Assembly: GCA_023398375.1 (NCBI GenBank)
Contig: JAEWSH010000037.1
Location: 248,001 to 312,000 of the forward strand
Reading direction: 5' to 3'
Source: Bacillota bacterium
Lineage (GTDB): Bacteria; Bacillota; Clostridia; Lachnospirales; Lachnospiraceae
DNA length: 64,000 nucleotides
Under the pieces are notes generated by a model. That model saw nothing but the letters and a program-made list of their open reading frames with translations, was not told the DNA's origin and ran no database searches. A program made the translations under genes and the position numbers. Every line of letters begins with the position of its first letter. The first letter of the stretch is position 1. Positions 43,838-51,777 of the stretch are shown piece by piece.

Positions 43838-44477
43838 ATCTCAATTTCCTTTCAAGTAAACTAAAAACAATTGATATCGGCAGCAAAATCACCAGGTATG
43901 CAACTACCAGCATCATTAAGGCTTCATCTGTCTTATAATACAGACCAATTAAATCTTTGGCCACGTACATAAGATCTGCCAATGCCACTGCGCTGAATAC
44001 AGATGTTTCTTTCATTAAGAATATGATATTAGCGCTGAACGCTGGCAGCGATATTGCGATTGCCTGAGGCATTACAATAAACTTAAGTATCTGAAACTTT
44101 GTTAATCCAATGCTCATACCTGCTTCTGTCTGAATCTGTGAAACTGCTTCCATACCGCTGCGAAATGCCTCTGCCATATAACTGCTGCCGAGAAAAATCA
44201 TACCCACAATTGCACATGTTTCAGAACTGAGTCTGATTCCTACCTTCACCAATCCAAAGTAAAGAAAAAATAATTGAATCAACAAAGGTGTATTTCTGGA
44301 CAATTCAATGTAAATATCAGTAATCCGGCGTAGTACCGGAATCTTATAATATCGGATCATACTGCACAAGAATCCTAACAGGAAAGATCCCATGATTCCA
44401 ATACATGCAATTCTTATGGTTAACTTCGTTGCCTCGATATATAACGGTATATATTCTTTGATAAATGCAATATCCAT
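43818..44477 (-). CDS. amino-acid-type ABC permease
   Basis: 219 residues, GlnP/HisM family, contact loop TEAGMSIGLTKFQILKFIVMPQA. First gene of the cysteine-type importer operon, directly behind promoter and operator. Confidence 0.87.
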   Translation of the reverse strand: MDIAFIKEYIPLYIEATKLTIRIACIGIMGSFLLGFLCSMIRYYKIPVLRRITDIYIELSRNTPLLIQLFFLYFGLVKVGIRLSSETCAIVGMIFLGSSYMAEAFRSGMEAVSQIQTEAGMSIGLTKFQILKFIVMPQAIAISLPAFSANIIFLMKETSVFSAVALADLMYVAKDLIGLYYKTDEALMMLVVAYLVILLPISIVFSLLERKLRYAGMGN

Positions 44478-44498
44478 TTCTCTTTTCCTATTCTATTT

Positions 44499-44515
44499 CC
44501 TACTAATTTGATAGG
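44499..44515 (-). promoter_or_regulatory. candidate operator CCTACTAATTTGATAGG
   Basis: Imperfect palindrome between the -10 and the importer start; 13 of 17 bases match 2232-2248. Confidence 0.55.
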
Positions 44516-44529
44516 TTTAATGTATTTAT

Positions 44530-44558
44530 ATATTATTATGAATTGATAGTATTGTCAA
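44530..44558 (-). promoter_or_regulatory. promoter of cysteine-type importer operon
   Basis: TTGACA (44553-44558), 17-base spacer, TAATAT (44530-44535). Confidence 0.82.
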
Positions 44559-44582
44559 CACGATATTTTAATTTTTTTTGCA

Positions 44583-44613
44583 TGACATGTGAATCGGCTT
44601 GCTGATTCATCTT
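44583..44613 (+). repeat. fragment of terminator-linked repeat
   Basis: Only the end hairpin GTGAATCGGCTTGCTGATTC and ATCTTG remain, in the opposite orientation to the full copies. Confidence 0.6.
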
Positions 44614-44649
44614 GTATATTGGGAAATTCAGAGAACTTTCCTATAAATG

Positions 44650-44923
44650 ATTAGGGTGTCACAAGCCTATCATAGAACTTGGCTTCGTCAATTTGCACAT
44701 ATACATGCAAAACAAAAATTGATGTACAACATAGTTTGGTGAGCAACTGTATGAAGCCGCTGGTACTTTGACCATGTATTTTATGGTCTTATGTACCACT
44801 GCGTGCTGAATCCAAGCGGGAGCGTGTTGCGAATGGACTATGTTGTATATCATTTTTTCATCAACATAAATTGTGCAAATTGATGAACTCAAATATGTAA
44901 ACAAACTTTTAAGACCCTAATCC
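44650..44923. repeat. 274-base palindromic element
   Basis: Arms begin GATTAGGGT and end ACCCTAATC; both arms carry TCAATTTGCACA and ACAACATAG. The centre has GTACCACTGCGT and GCGGGAGCGTGT, also present in the palindrome at 57857. No transposase gene inside. MITE-like. Confidence 0.7.
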
Positions 44924-44933
44924 TATAAATTGA

Positions 44934-44964
44934 AAAACCTGCAAGAGTTTCATACTCTTGCAGG
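44934..44964 (-). terminator. terminator of pdxS-pdxT operon
   Basis: CCTGCAAGAG / CTCTTGCAGG, 10-bp stem, then TTTTTC on the minus strand. Confidence 0.88.
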
Positions 44965-44984
44965 CTTCTTTTACAATCACCTAT

Positions 44985-45551
44985 CTATATACTTTCAAGA
45001 AAATACTGATGCACACTTCTGTCCCCAGTTAATTCCGGGTGAAATGCCAGTCCGATCTGTTTACCAAATTGTGCGGCAACAGCCATGCCATTAACACGTG
45101 CCAAGACTTCCACTCCATTCCCAACTCCCTCGATATAAGGCGCCCTGATAAATCGAAGCGGTATTCTGCCTATCCGCGTGACCTCTTCTTCAGTTTCAAA
45201 ACTTCCTAACTGTCTGCCATATGCGTTTCGCCTTACTGTAATCGGCATTGTTCCAAAATAAACATGTTCATCATTTACAATATGCTCAGCTAATAAAATT
45301 AATCCGGCACAGGTCGCCAATACGGGCATTCCAGATTCTATTTTTTCCTTTAATGGCTGAAACAATCCAAGCTCCTTTAACAGTTTTCCAATCACTGTGC
45401 TTTCTCCCCCCGGTAATACCAATGCATCAAAGTGATCCTGCAAATCTGCCTTCTGTCTGACTTCAATTATTTCTGCTCCCAGTTCTTCCAGTATCTTCTC
45501 ATGTTCGATAAATGCACCTTGTAACGCCAGTACCGCGATTTTCTTCTTCAT
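44985..45551 (-). CDS. pdxT: PLP synthase glutaminase subunit
   Basis: 188 residues. Class I-type glutaminase triad: Cys in VLATCAGLILL, His and Glu in LAFHPELTGD; LPGGEST oxyanion motif. Supplies ammonia to PdxS. Start follows GGGAGCT of the hairpin element. Makes the cofactor used by the many PLP enzymes in this window. Confidence 0.95.
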   Translation of the reverse strand: MKKKIAVLALQGAFIEHEKILEELGAEIIEVRQKADLQDHFDALVLPGGESTVIGKLLKELGLFQPLKEKIESGMPVLATCAGLILLAEHIVNDEHVYFGTMPITVRRNAYGRQLGSFETEEEVTRIGRIPLRFIRAPYIEGVGNGVEVLARVNGMAVAAQFGKQIGLAFHPELTGDRSVHQYFLESI

Positions 45552-45584
45552 TCTTAGCTCCCGTCTGCGACCTTTGGTCGCATA
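45552..45584 (-). repeat. hairpin-plus-ribosome-site element, copy 3
   Basis: GCGACC-AAA-GGTCGC, AGAC, GGGAGCT, then pdxT ATG. Confidence 0.7.
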
Positions 45585-45620
45585 AATATCAAGGAGTGTG
45601 AAAGTGTTTTTCTTTCACAT

Positions 45621-45650
45621 TGGCTCCCATCTTCGGCCTTTGACCGCATA
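45621..45650 (-). repeat. hairpin-plus-ribosome-site element, degenerate copy 4
   Basis: GCGGTC-AAA-GGCCGA, AGAT, GGGAGCC; not followed by a gene start. Tandem with copy 3; both are preceded by CTCCTTGATATTTATG. Confidence 0.6.
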
Positions 45651-45686
45651 AATATCAAGGAGAAGACTCGTAAGAGGCTTCTTCCT

Positions 45687-45746
45687 GTGTGAGACTTAGT
45701 AATTCTTAGATGTGGTTCTTTCACATCTTAGCATTTCTTCTCACAC
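45687..45746 (-). repeat. 60-base hairpin repeat at pdxS end
   Basis: Long palindrome with GTGTGAG ends. Covers the pdxS stop codon, so the last residues of PdxS (CEKKC) come from the repeat. Copies at 51660 and 51717. Confidence 0.65.
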
Positions 45747-46618
45747 TCCCCTCTCTCCGACATCAGTAATGCGATCTCGTCTTCATTAATACCTACCATT
45801 GCTTCGCCTAAATCTTCAGAAAGCTGCGCCAATATTTTGGGATCTTTGTAATTCGTAACTGCTCTTACAATAGCGGCTGCCCTTTTTGCAGGATTGCCAG
45901 ATTTAAAAATACCGGAACCAACAAAGACTCCTTCTGCTCCAAGCTGCATCATAAGCGCCGCATCAGCAGGCGTTGCCACACCACCTGCAGCAAAATTTAC
46001 AACAGGCAGCCTCTTATTTCTATGAACATATAATACCAATTCGTATGGTACTTGCAATTCTTTCGCCGCATTGAACAGTTCATCTTCCCGTAATGATGCT
46101 ACTTCAGCTATCTGCCTGTTCATTTTGCGAATATGACGGACTGCCTGTACGATATCCCCGGTTCCCGGTTCTCCCTTTGTGCGGATCATAGAAGCGCCTT
46201 CACTGATTCTGCGAAGTGCCTCTCCCAGATCTTTTGCACCGCATACGAACGGTACTTTGAAATTCTTCTTATCGATATGATAAATATCATCTGCTGGTGA
46301 TAGCACTTCACTTTCATCAATATAATCAATTTCAATTGCTTCTAATATCTGCGCTTCAACAAAATGTCCGATTCTTGCCTTCGCCATTACCGGTATGCTG
46401 ACTGCAGCCTGAATGCTTTTTATCATCTTCGGGTCACTGGTACGTGCCACGCCTCCAGCTGCTCTGATATCCGCAGGGATTCTTTCCAATGCCATAACTG
46501 CACATGCGCCTGCCTCTTCCGCAATTCTGGCCTGTTCCGGTGTGGTGACATCCATAATCACTCCGCCCTTTAGCATTTGTGCTAGCTCTTTATTTAACTG
46601 GTATCTGTTATTTTCCAT
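45728..46618 (-). CDS. pdxS: PLP synthase PdxS
   Basis: 296 residues, (beta-alpha)8 barrel. MALERIPADIRAAGGVARTSD, the catalytic Lys in SIPVMAKARIGH, and NFAAGGVATPADAALMMQLG are all present. Joins ribose 5-phosphate, glyceraldehyde 3-phosphate and ammonia into PLP. The C-terminus (ERGECEKKC) is encoded within a hairpin repeat. Confidence 0.96.
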   Translation of the reverse strand: MENNRYQLNKELAQMLKGGVIMDVTTPEQARIAEEAGACAVMALERIPADIRAAGGVARTSDPKMIKSIQAAVSIPVMAKARIGHFVEAQILEAIEIDYIDESEVLSPADDIYHIDKKNFKVPFVCGAKDLGEALRRISEGASMIRTKGEPGTGDIVQAVRHIRKMNRQIAEVASLREDELFNAAKELQVPYELVLYVHRNKRLPVVNFAAGGVATPADAALMMQLGAEGVFVGSGIFKSGNPAKRAAAIVRAVTNYKDPKILAQLSEDLGEAMVGINEDEIALLMSERGECEKKC

Positions 46619-46652
46619 TTTCAGCTCCTATCTGCGGCCTTTTGCCGCGTAC
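46619..46652 (-). repeat. hairpin-plus-ribosome-site element, copy 5
   Basis: GCGGC-AAAAG-GCCGC with compensating base changes relative to the other copies, AGAT, AGGAGCT, then pdxS ATG. Confidence 0.7.
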
Positions 46653-46820
46653 ATTCATGGGTTGTTATGATTTGATTTTTCCTACATACCGCTCAATACA
46701 AAACAAATATAATGTGATATATATTTATTTCATTATCATACACTTTGTTTGGTACGTTTCATATATCCATTTCTAATATTTTTAGCCATACCAGTTTAAA
46801 TATCTGAGAGATCAGGAAAT

Positions 46821-46889
46821 AAAATAGCAGTGAATGGATCATCCATATGAAGACTATGCTCTTCTGGATAAACATTCCCTGCTATTGTT
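46821..46889 (-). terminator. terminator of aldolase-kinase unit
   Basis: AATAGCAGGGAATG pairs with CATTCACTGCTATT, then TTTATTT on the minus strand. Lies in the 317-base gap upstream of pdxS; the rest of that gap holds only the pdxS leader and no clear promoter. Confidence 0.65.
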
Positions 46890-46935
46890 TAAATATTTTA
46901 AGTAATAAAATTATTTATATACTTCTGATCAATAA

Positions 46936-47934
46936 TTATTTATATAACTCATATAATTCCATAACTTTTTCATAGGGACGTAAGCCTGCTGTTCCGCTTG
47001 TTTCTGATAGAGAGCATGCAGCACATGCCGTTCCAAGCTTCATGGACTCTTCCAATGATTTATTTTTATAGGCACCATATAGGATACCGCTGCAATAAGC
47101 ATCTCCGGCTCCGGTAGAACCCTTGATATATCCTTCCGGCAAATGTAGGCTTTTCACTTTTACAATTTCTTGACTTTCACAGTCAATTCCATATCCACAA
47201 GATGGCGAATGGATGATTGCCCATGTTGAAACGCCACACCTTACCAATTCTTTCAATGCTTTCTTTGCATTTTCTTCATTGACCGTGCCGTCTTGTAAGA
47301 TTCTGATTCCAGTAATCATCTCTGCTTCGATTTCATTGATGGTACAGTAGTCAGTATATTTTAAAGCTGCTTTTACGATTTCTCCGCCGCGCCCGCTTGT
47401 TTCTGAAACCATATCAATAGAGGTCTTCATACCCCTTTTTCCTGCCTGATGCAAAATTCTGGCCCCATGTGTCCCATATTCCGCATCCGGCTCATCTATC
47501 TTCTTCATAAGAAGAATATATTCCAAATGAAAAATATCAGCATGCACCTTTTCCCAGTCAATCATCCTTTCATCGTATGCATCACTTGCAGCCGGCAAAT
47601 AGAAAAAAGTTCTCTGGTGATTATCCTGTGCATCCATTACCATAGTCATAGATGTTTCTCCCTGCTCAACTACATTTTGTAAGCTAATATTCGGATATTC
47701 TGAAAGTGTCTTTTTAATAAATCCGCCATTACTGTCCTCACCGATCATTGCACTTACTTTTACCGGTAATTCTTCGTCTAATTTTGCAAGATCCATAATC
47801 AGATTACCGGTACCACCAACTGCTCTGTCTGTGGCTCTGATATTTGTAAGCTTTCCCTGCTCCGGATAGCTGTCTATTAAATAGTAATTATCTGCTATCA
47901 GTGATCCTGCAACTGTAATTCCCTTACCCATCAT
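46936..47934 (-). CDS. PfkB family sugar kinase
   Basis: 332 residues. ATP/anion-hole signature KGSTGAGDAYCSG with catalytic Asp and N-terminal GGTGNLIMDLAKL. The ATG at 47934 follows AGGGGTG; a GTG nine bases upstream is an alternative. Probably phosphorylates a ketose or ketose phosphate made available by the ABC importer; the aldolase beside it would split the product. Confidence 0.86.
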   Translation of the reverse strand: MMGKGITVAGSLIADNYYLIDSYPEQGKLTNIRATDRAVGGTGNLIMDLAKLDEELPVKVSAMIGEDSNGGFIKKTLSEYPNISLQNVVEQGETSMTMVMDAQDNHQRTFFYLPAASDAYDERMIDWEKVHADIFHLEYILLMKKIDEPDAEYGTHGARILHQAGKRGMKTSIDMVSETSGRGGEIVKAALKYTDYCTINEIEAEMITGIRILQDGTVNEENAKKALKELVRCGVSTWAIIHSPSCGYGIDCESQEIVKVKSLHLPEGYIKGSTGAGDAYCSGILYGAYKNKSLEESMKLGTACAACSLSETSGTAGLRPYEKVMELYELYK

Positions 47935-47945
47935 ACGCGTCACCC

Positions 47946-48827
47946 CTACTGTAAACTAAAAATATGAATCGCATTTATAACATCCTGTTTCATAGCTTGT
48001 ATTGCAATGAGCGGAATATCGTGAAAAAAGATATTATCATCTCCATTCATCCTGTCCATGGCTTCCTTTACTGCCTTGCCGCCTGCCAATGTCATATAAG
48101 TATAATAGTTTATCTTGCGTACTCCATTTCGTATTGCTGTCTGAAATTCTTCTTTACTAAGTCCGGAACCGCCGTGCATCACAAATGGAATATCAATTTT
48201 TTCTTTAATTGCTGCAATTCTATTAAGATCTAATACCGGTTTCTTTGTATAGATTCCGTGTGAGGTACCAAATGCGATTGCAAGTGCATCCACACCGGTT
48301 CGTTCAACAAAATCCTTCGCCATGTCAGGATTCGTATAGACGTCTTCCACATCTTTGCAATTATCAGCTGTTACTGCTTCCGAAGAACCTTCTCCTACAC
48401 CAATATTGGATGAAAAGATGTGTCCAAGTTCTGCTTCTACTGTTACCCCTACGCTATGCGCTAATCTCACCACTTCTGCCGTTTCTGCTACATTTGCTTC
48501 GTAGTCGCTTCCGGAAGCGTCGATCATAACAGAGGTAAATCCCAATTGAATTGCCTTAATACAGCTTTCAATAGATGCTCCATGATCTAAGTGTACGCAT
48601 ACCGGAACAGTAGCTTTCTTCGCAAATTCGAGCATTATCGGTGCTACCAATTCCATCTTGATCAGCGGACTATGAACTTCGGCGTAATTTAAAATTACTC
48701 CTTTTCCTGTTTCTTCAGCTGCCTGTATGATTGCCATAGCTGATTCTAAGTTACATACATTAAAAGCCCCTACTGCATATCCCCCTTTCATTGCATCTTC
48801 CATTACTTTCGTTAATGATACTAACAT
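47946..48827 (-). CDS. class II ketose-bisphosphate aldolase
   Basis: 293 residues. Zinc ligands in VCVHLDHGAS and FVMHGGSG; GAFNVCNLES at the N-terminus. Family of fructose-bisphosphate, tagatose-bisphosphate and DKGP aldolases. With the PfkB kinase and ribose-type importer it forms a likely ketose breakdown route; the exact sugar is unknown. Confidence 0.87.
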   Translation of the reverse strand: MLVSLTKVMEDAMKGGYAVGAFNVCNLESAMAIIQAAEETGKGVILNYAEVHSPLIKMELVAPIMLEFAKKATVPVCVHLDHGASIESCIKAIQLGFTSVMIDASGSDYEANVAETAEVVRLAHSVGVTVEAELGHIFSSNIGVGEGSSEAVTADNCKDVEDVYTNPDMAKDFVERTGVDALAIAFGTSHGIYTKKPVLDLNRIAAIKEKIDIPFVMHGGSGLSKEEFQTAIRNGVRKINYYTYMTLAGGKAVKEAMDRMNGDDNIFFHDIPLIAIQAMKQDVINAIHIFSLQ

Positions 48828-48957
48828 ATGCTGCCTCCTATTTTCTTTGGAATATATTTATAATTCTGTTATTGATTCAAGTGTAACGCTTATTTACATA
48901 TTTAAGTCCGCTAATTTCTATCATAGGGCTCTTGACAACCGAATCGTTATACATTTA

Positions 48958-48993
48958 TAGATGGTCTATCATCTTTCAATGATAGACCATCTA
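48958..48993 (-). terminator. hairpin at end of sugar ABC operon
   Basis: TAGATGGTCTATCA / TGATAGACCATCTA, 14-bp perfect stem with a weak T tail. Separates the importer genes from the aldolase. Confidence 0.65.
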
Positions 48994-49019
48994 TATCATA
49001 TACGTATACATTTTATCTA

Positions 49020-50021
49020 TTATTTTGTTTTTTTATTTCTGATATAATCAATAAATACTGCTAACAGAATAACAACACCTTTTACTACATACTGCCAGAA
49101 AGAGTTGACATTCAATAGATTCAATCCATTATTCAGTACACCGATGATAAGACCACCAATGATGGTTCCACCAATCTTACCACTTCCGCCTGCCATACTC
49201 GTCCCGCCAACTACAACTGCTGCAATGGCATCCATTTCAGCACCATCACCTGCTGTAGGCTGTCCTGAATACATACGGGAAGCTAATACAATACCTGCAA
49301 GACCTGCCATGATACCTGAAAAAGCATGTACAAAGAATTTTACTTTTGCTACATCGATTCCTGAAAACTCTGCTGCCTGTTGATTACCTCCGACTGCATA
49401 CATATGACGTCCGATCTTTGTCTTATTCATAATAATCGCCGTAACGATCAATACGACTATCAAAATAACTACCGGTGTAGGTATTGGCCCAATGTAACCG
49501 GCACCAATAAACTGCCATTCCTTCGTCACAACACGAACCGGTGAACCACCTGTATATACATAAGCAAGACCTTTTGCAATATTCATTGTCGCAAGTGTTA
49601 CAATAAAAGGTGGTATCGTTGTTCTCGAAATCACAAGACCATTGAACATACCAACTATCAGACCTACAAGAACACCTATTAAAATTGCAATTCCAATAGG
49701 CATATTATAGCGTGATACGCATCCAGCTGCAATACATCCTGATAATGCGATAATGGAACCAACCGATAAATCGATTCCGCCAAGAATGATTACCATTGTC
49801 ATACCACATGCAAGATAAAGATTCGTTGATATCTGTCTTAAAACATTAAATAAATTTTTTGCTGTAAAAAAAGATCCTCTTGTTGCAGGATTTACCGATA
49901 GGAATATACATAATACCAGAAATGCAACAATAATACCTAAATTATCCTTGAAATATGTCTTTACCCTCTTTTGAAATTTAGAAGATGAAGTATTTTTTAT
50001 AACTGTCTTTGCCTGTGTCAT
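49020..50021 (-). CDS. ribose-type ABC permease
   Basis: 333 residues, BPD_transp_2/RbsC family, eight to ten membrane helices, with GGIDLSVGSIIALSG and AVVVGGTSMAGGSGKIGGTI. Pore of the sugar importer. Confidence 0.9.
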   Translation of the reverse strand: MTQAKTVIKNTSSSKFQKRVKTYFKDNLGIIVAFLVLCIFLSVNPATRGSFFTAKNLFNVLRQISTNLYLACGMTMVIILGGIDLSVGSIIALSGCIAAGCVSRYNMPIGIAILIGVLVGLIVGMFNGLVISRTTIPPFIVTLATMNIAKGLAYVYTGGSPVRVVTKEWQFIGAGYIGPIPTPVVILIVVLIVTAIIMNKTKIGRHMYAVGGNQQAAEFSGIDVAKVKFFVHAFSGIMAGLAGIVLASRMYSGQPTAGDGAEMDAIAAVVVGGTSMAGGSGKIGGTIIGGLIIGVLNNGLNLLNVNSFWQYVVKGVVILLAVFIDYIRNKKTK

Positions 50022-50041
50022 TTTTGTTCCTCCTCCACATA

Positions 50042-51526
50042 TTAAACAGCTGCTAAGCGCATGATGTTTTCCTGTGTTACTTCATCATGATTGAGACAAC
50101 CTCTTACTTTACCACCTGCCATTACATAAATACGATCGCTCATATTAATGATTTCCGGCAGTTCTGATGAAATCATAATGATGGACATTCCTGTCTTTAC
50201 AAGTTCATTCATAATGGAATAAATCTCTGATTTTGCTCCTACGTCAACACCTCTGGTCGGCTCATCCAATATCAGTACTTTTGGATTTGTCGCAAGCCAA
50301 CGTCCGATCATTACTTTTTGCTGGTTTCCACCAGACAGATTTCCGATTACCTGCTCTCTGGATGGTGTTTTCGTATCCATCAAATCAATATATTTTTGCG
50401 TGATTTCATCCTCTTTATCATAATCTACAAAGATCCCTTTGATAAATTGATCTAAGACTTCAATCGTCGAATTATATTCAACACTTTGTATTCTATATAA
50501 ACCTTCGAGTTTTCTATCCTCCGGAACAAGTGCGATACCTGCCTTCATTGCCTGCACAGGTGAATTTATCTTAACTTCTTTTCCTTCCAGATATATTTTT
50601 CCTGTATATTCTTTGGTCAACCCGAAAATACATTTCATCACTTCACTGCGTCCTGCACCGACCAGACCGGCAAATCCTATGATTTCACCTTTCTTTAGTT
50701 CAAAACTAGCTCCCTGCGCCATATTACCATCAGCGATATCGACACATTTTAGTATCACTTCCTTTGTATCCTGGTAATCTCTTGTATAATAATTTTCCAG
50801 TTCACGCCCTACCATCATAGCAATCAGTTTGTCCTTTGAGGTATCTTTTACAATCTCTGTTCCTACATAAGTGCCATCACGCATGACCGTGACTCTGTCA
50901 CAAATCTCTTCCAACTCACTCATTTTATGCGAAATATAAATAATTCCCACACCTTTTTTAGTGAGTGTTTTCATTGTATTGAACAGGAATGCAACCTCTT
51001 TATCCGATATGGAAGAAGTCGGTTCATCCATGACCAGAATCTTAGAATTAAAAGAAATCGCTTTCACGATCTCAACCATTTGCTGTTGTGCAATAGTCAG
51101 ATCCTTTATCAAAGTATCTGCATCTATATGCATATCATAATCATCCAATAACGCCTGTGCATCCTGATTCATCTTGTCTTTATTTACAAATCCTGCCACC
51201 TTTGGCTCTCTTCCTAAAAATATATTTTCGGCTACGCTCATATGCGGAACGAGTACGAGTTCCTGGTGAATAATTGCAATTCCATTTTTCTGTGCCGATA
51301 ACACATCATGAATCTCTGCTTTTTCACCATTAATCATAATCTCACCCTGATCAGCTATATAAATACCGCCAAGGACTTTAATCAGTGTTGATTTGCCTGC
51401 ACCATTTTCACCCAATAATGCATGCACCTCGCCGGCGTGTAATTCGAAATTAATATCTTTTAAAGCATATACACCTGGAAATTTCTTATGTATATTTTTC
51501 ATTTGTAATAATACTTTTGCGCTCAA
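50042..51526 (-). CDS. ribose-type ABC ATPase (double domain)
   Basis: 494 residues, two ABC domains. Domain 1 Walker A GENGAGKST; domain 2 has the degenerate GLVGAGRSEV with LSGGNQQKVMIGRWL and LILDEPTRGVDVG, as in RbsA/MglA. A TTG or GTG-like start near 51526 follows AGGTGATAA; first residues MSAKVLLQMK. Confidence 0.9.
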   Translation of the reverse strand: MSAKVLLQMKNIHKKFPGVYALKDINFELHAGEVHALLGENGAGKSTLIKVLGGIYIADQGEIMINGEKAEIHDVLSAQKNGIAIIHQELVLVPHMSVAENIFLGREPKVAGFVNKDKMNQDAQALLDDYDMHIDADTLIKDLTIAQQQMVEIVKAISFNSKILVMDEPTSSISDKEVAFLFNTMKTLTKKGVGIIYISHKMSELEEICDRVTVMRDGTYVGTEIVKDTSKDKLIAMMVGRELENYYTRDYQDTKEVILKCVDIADGNMAQGASFELKKGEIIGFAGLVGAGRSEVMKCIFGLTKEYTGKIYLEGKEVKINSPVQAMKAGIALVPEDRKLEGLYRIQSVEYNSTIEVLDQFIKGIFVDYDKEDEITQKYIDLMDTKTPSREQVIGNLSGGNQQKVMIGRWLATNPKVLILDEPTRGVDVGAKSEIYSIMNELVKTGMSIIMISSELPEIINMSDRIYVMAGGKVRGCLNHDEVTQENIMRLAAV

Positions 51527-51555
51527 ATTATCACCTGCTTCTTTCTATCAATAGT

Positions 51556-51598
51556 AGGAAAGTGCTTTATCCCCAATGCATCCGATAAAGCACTTCCT
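51556..51598. other. intercistronic hairpin upstream of RbsA-like gene
   Basis: GGAAGTGCTTTATC pairs with GATAAAGCACTTTCC. Confidence 0.55.
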
Positions 51599-51632
51599 GT
51601 TTTTTACTCGCCATCAAGCGACTACATAATTT

Positions 51633-51658
51633 GGAATAAGCCGCAGGCGGCTTATTCC
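51633..51658. other. intercistronic hairpin
   Basis: GGAATAAGCC / GGCTTATTCC, 10-bp perfect stem in the binding-protein/ATPase gap. Confidence 0.6.
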
Positions 51659-51659
51659 A

Positions 51660-51716
51660 GTGTGAGATTTAGAAATTCTTAGGAGCAGTTTTTTGCTTCT
51701 TAGAATTTCTTCTCAC
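51660..51716 (-). repeat. 60-base hairpin repeat, second copy
   Basis: Palindrome with GTGTGAG/CTCAC ends and inner TTAGAAATTCTTAG; tandem with the next copy. Confidence 0.65.
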
Positions 51717-51776
51717 TGTGTGAAACTTAGTGTTTCTTGAAATGGTTGTTTCAATTCTTAGAAACACTTTTCACAC
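51717..51776 (-). repeat. 60-base hairpin repeat, third copy
   Basis: Palindrome with GTGTGAAA/TTTTCACAC ends, directly against the stop codon of the binding protein gene. Confidence 0.65.
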
Positions 51777-51777
51777 T

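Noticed and set aside
44659..44904. Open frame inside the 274-base palindrome, similar to one ending at 57533
   Set aside because: Both frames are translations of the palindromic repeat; no ribosome site or protein-like composition.
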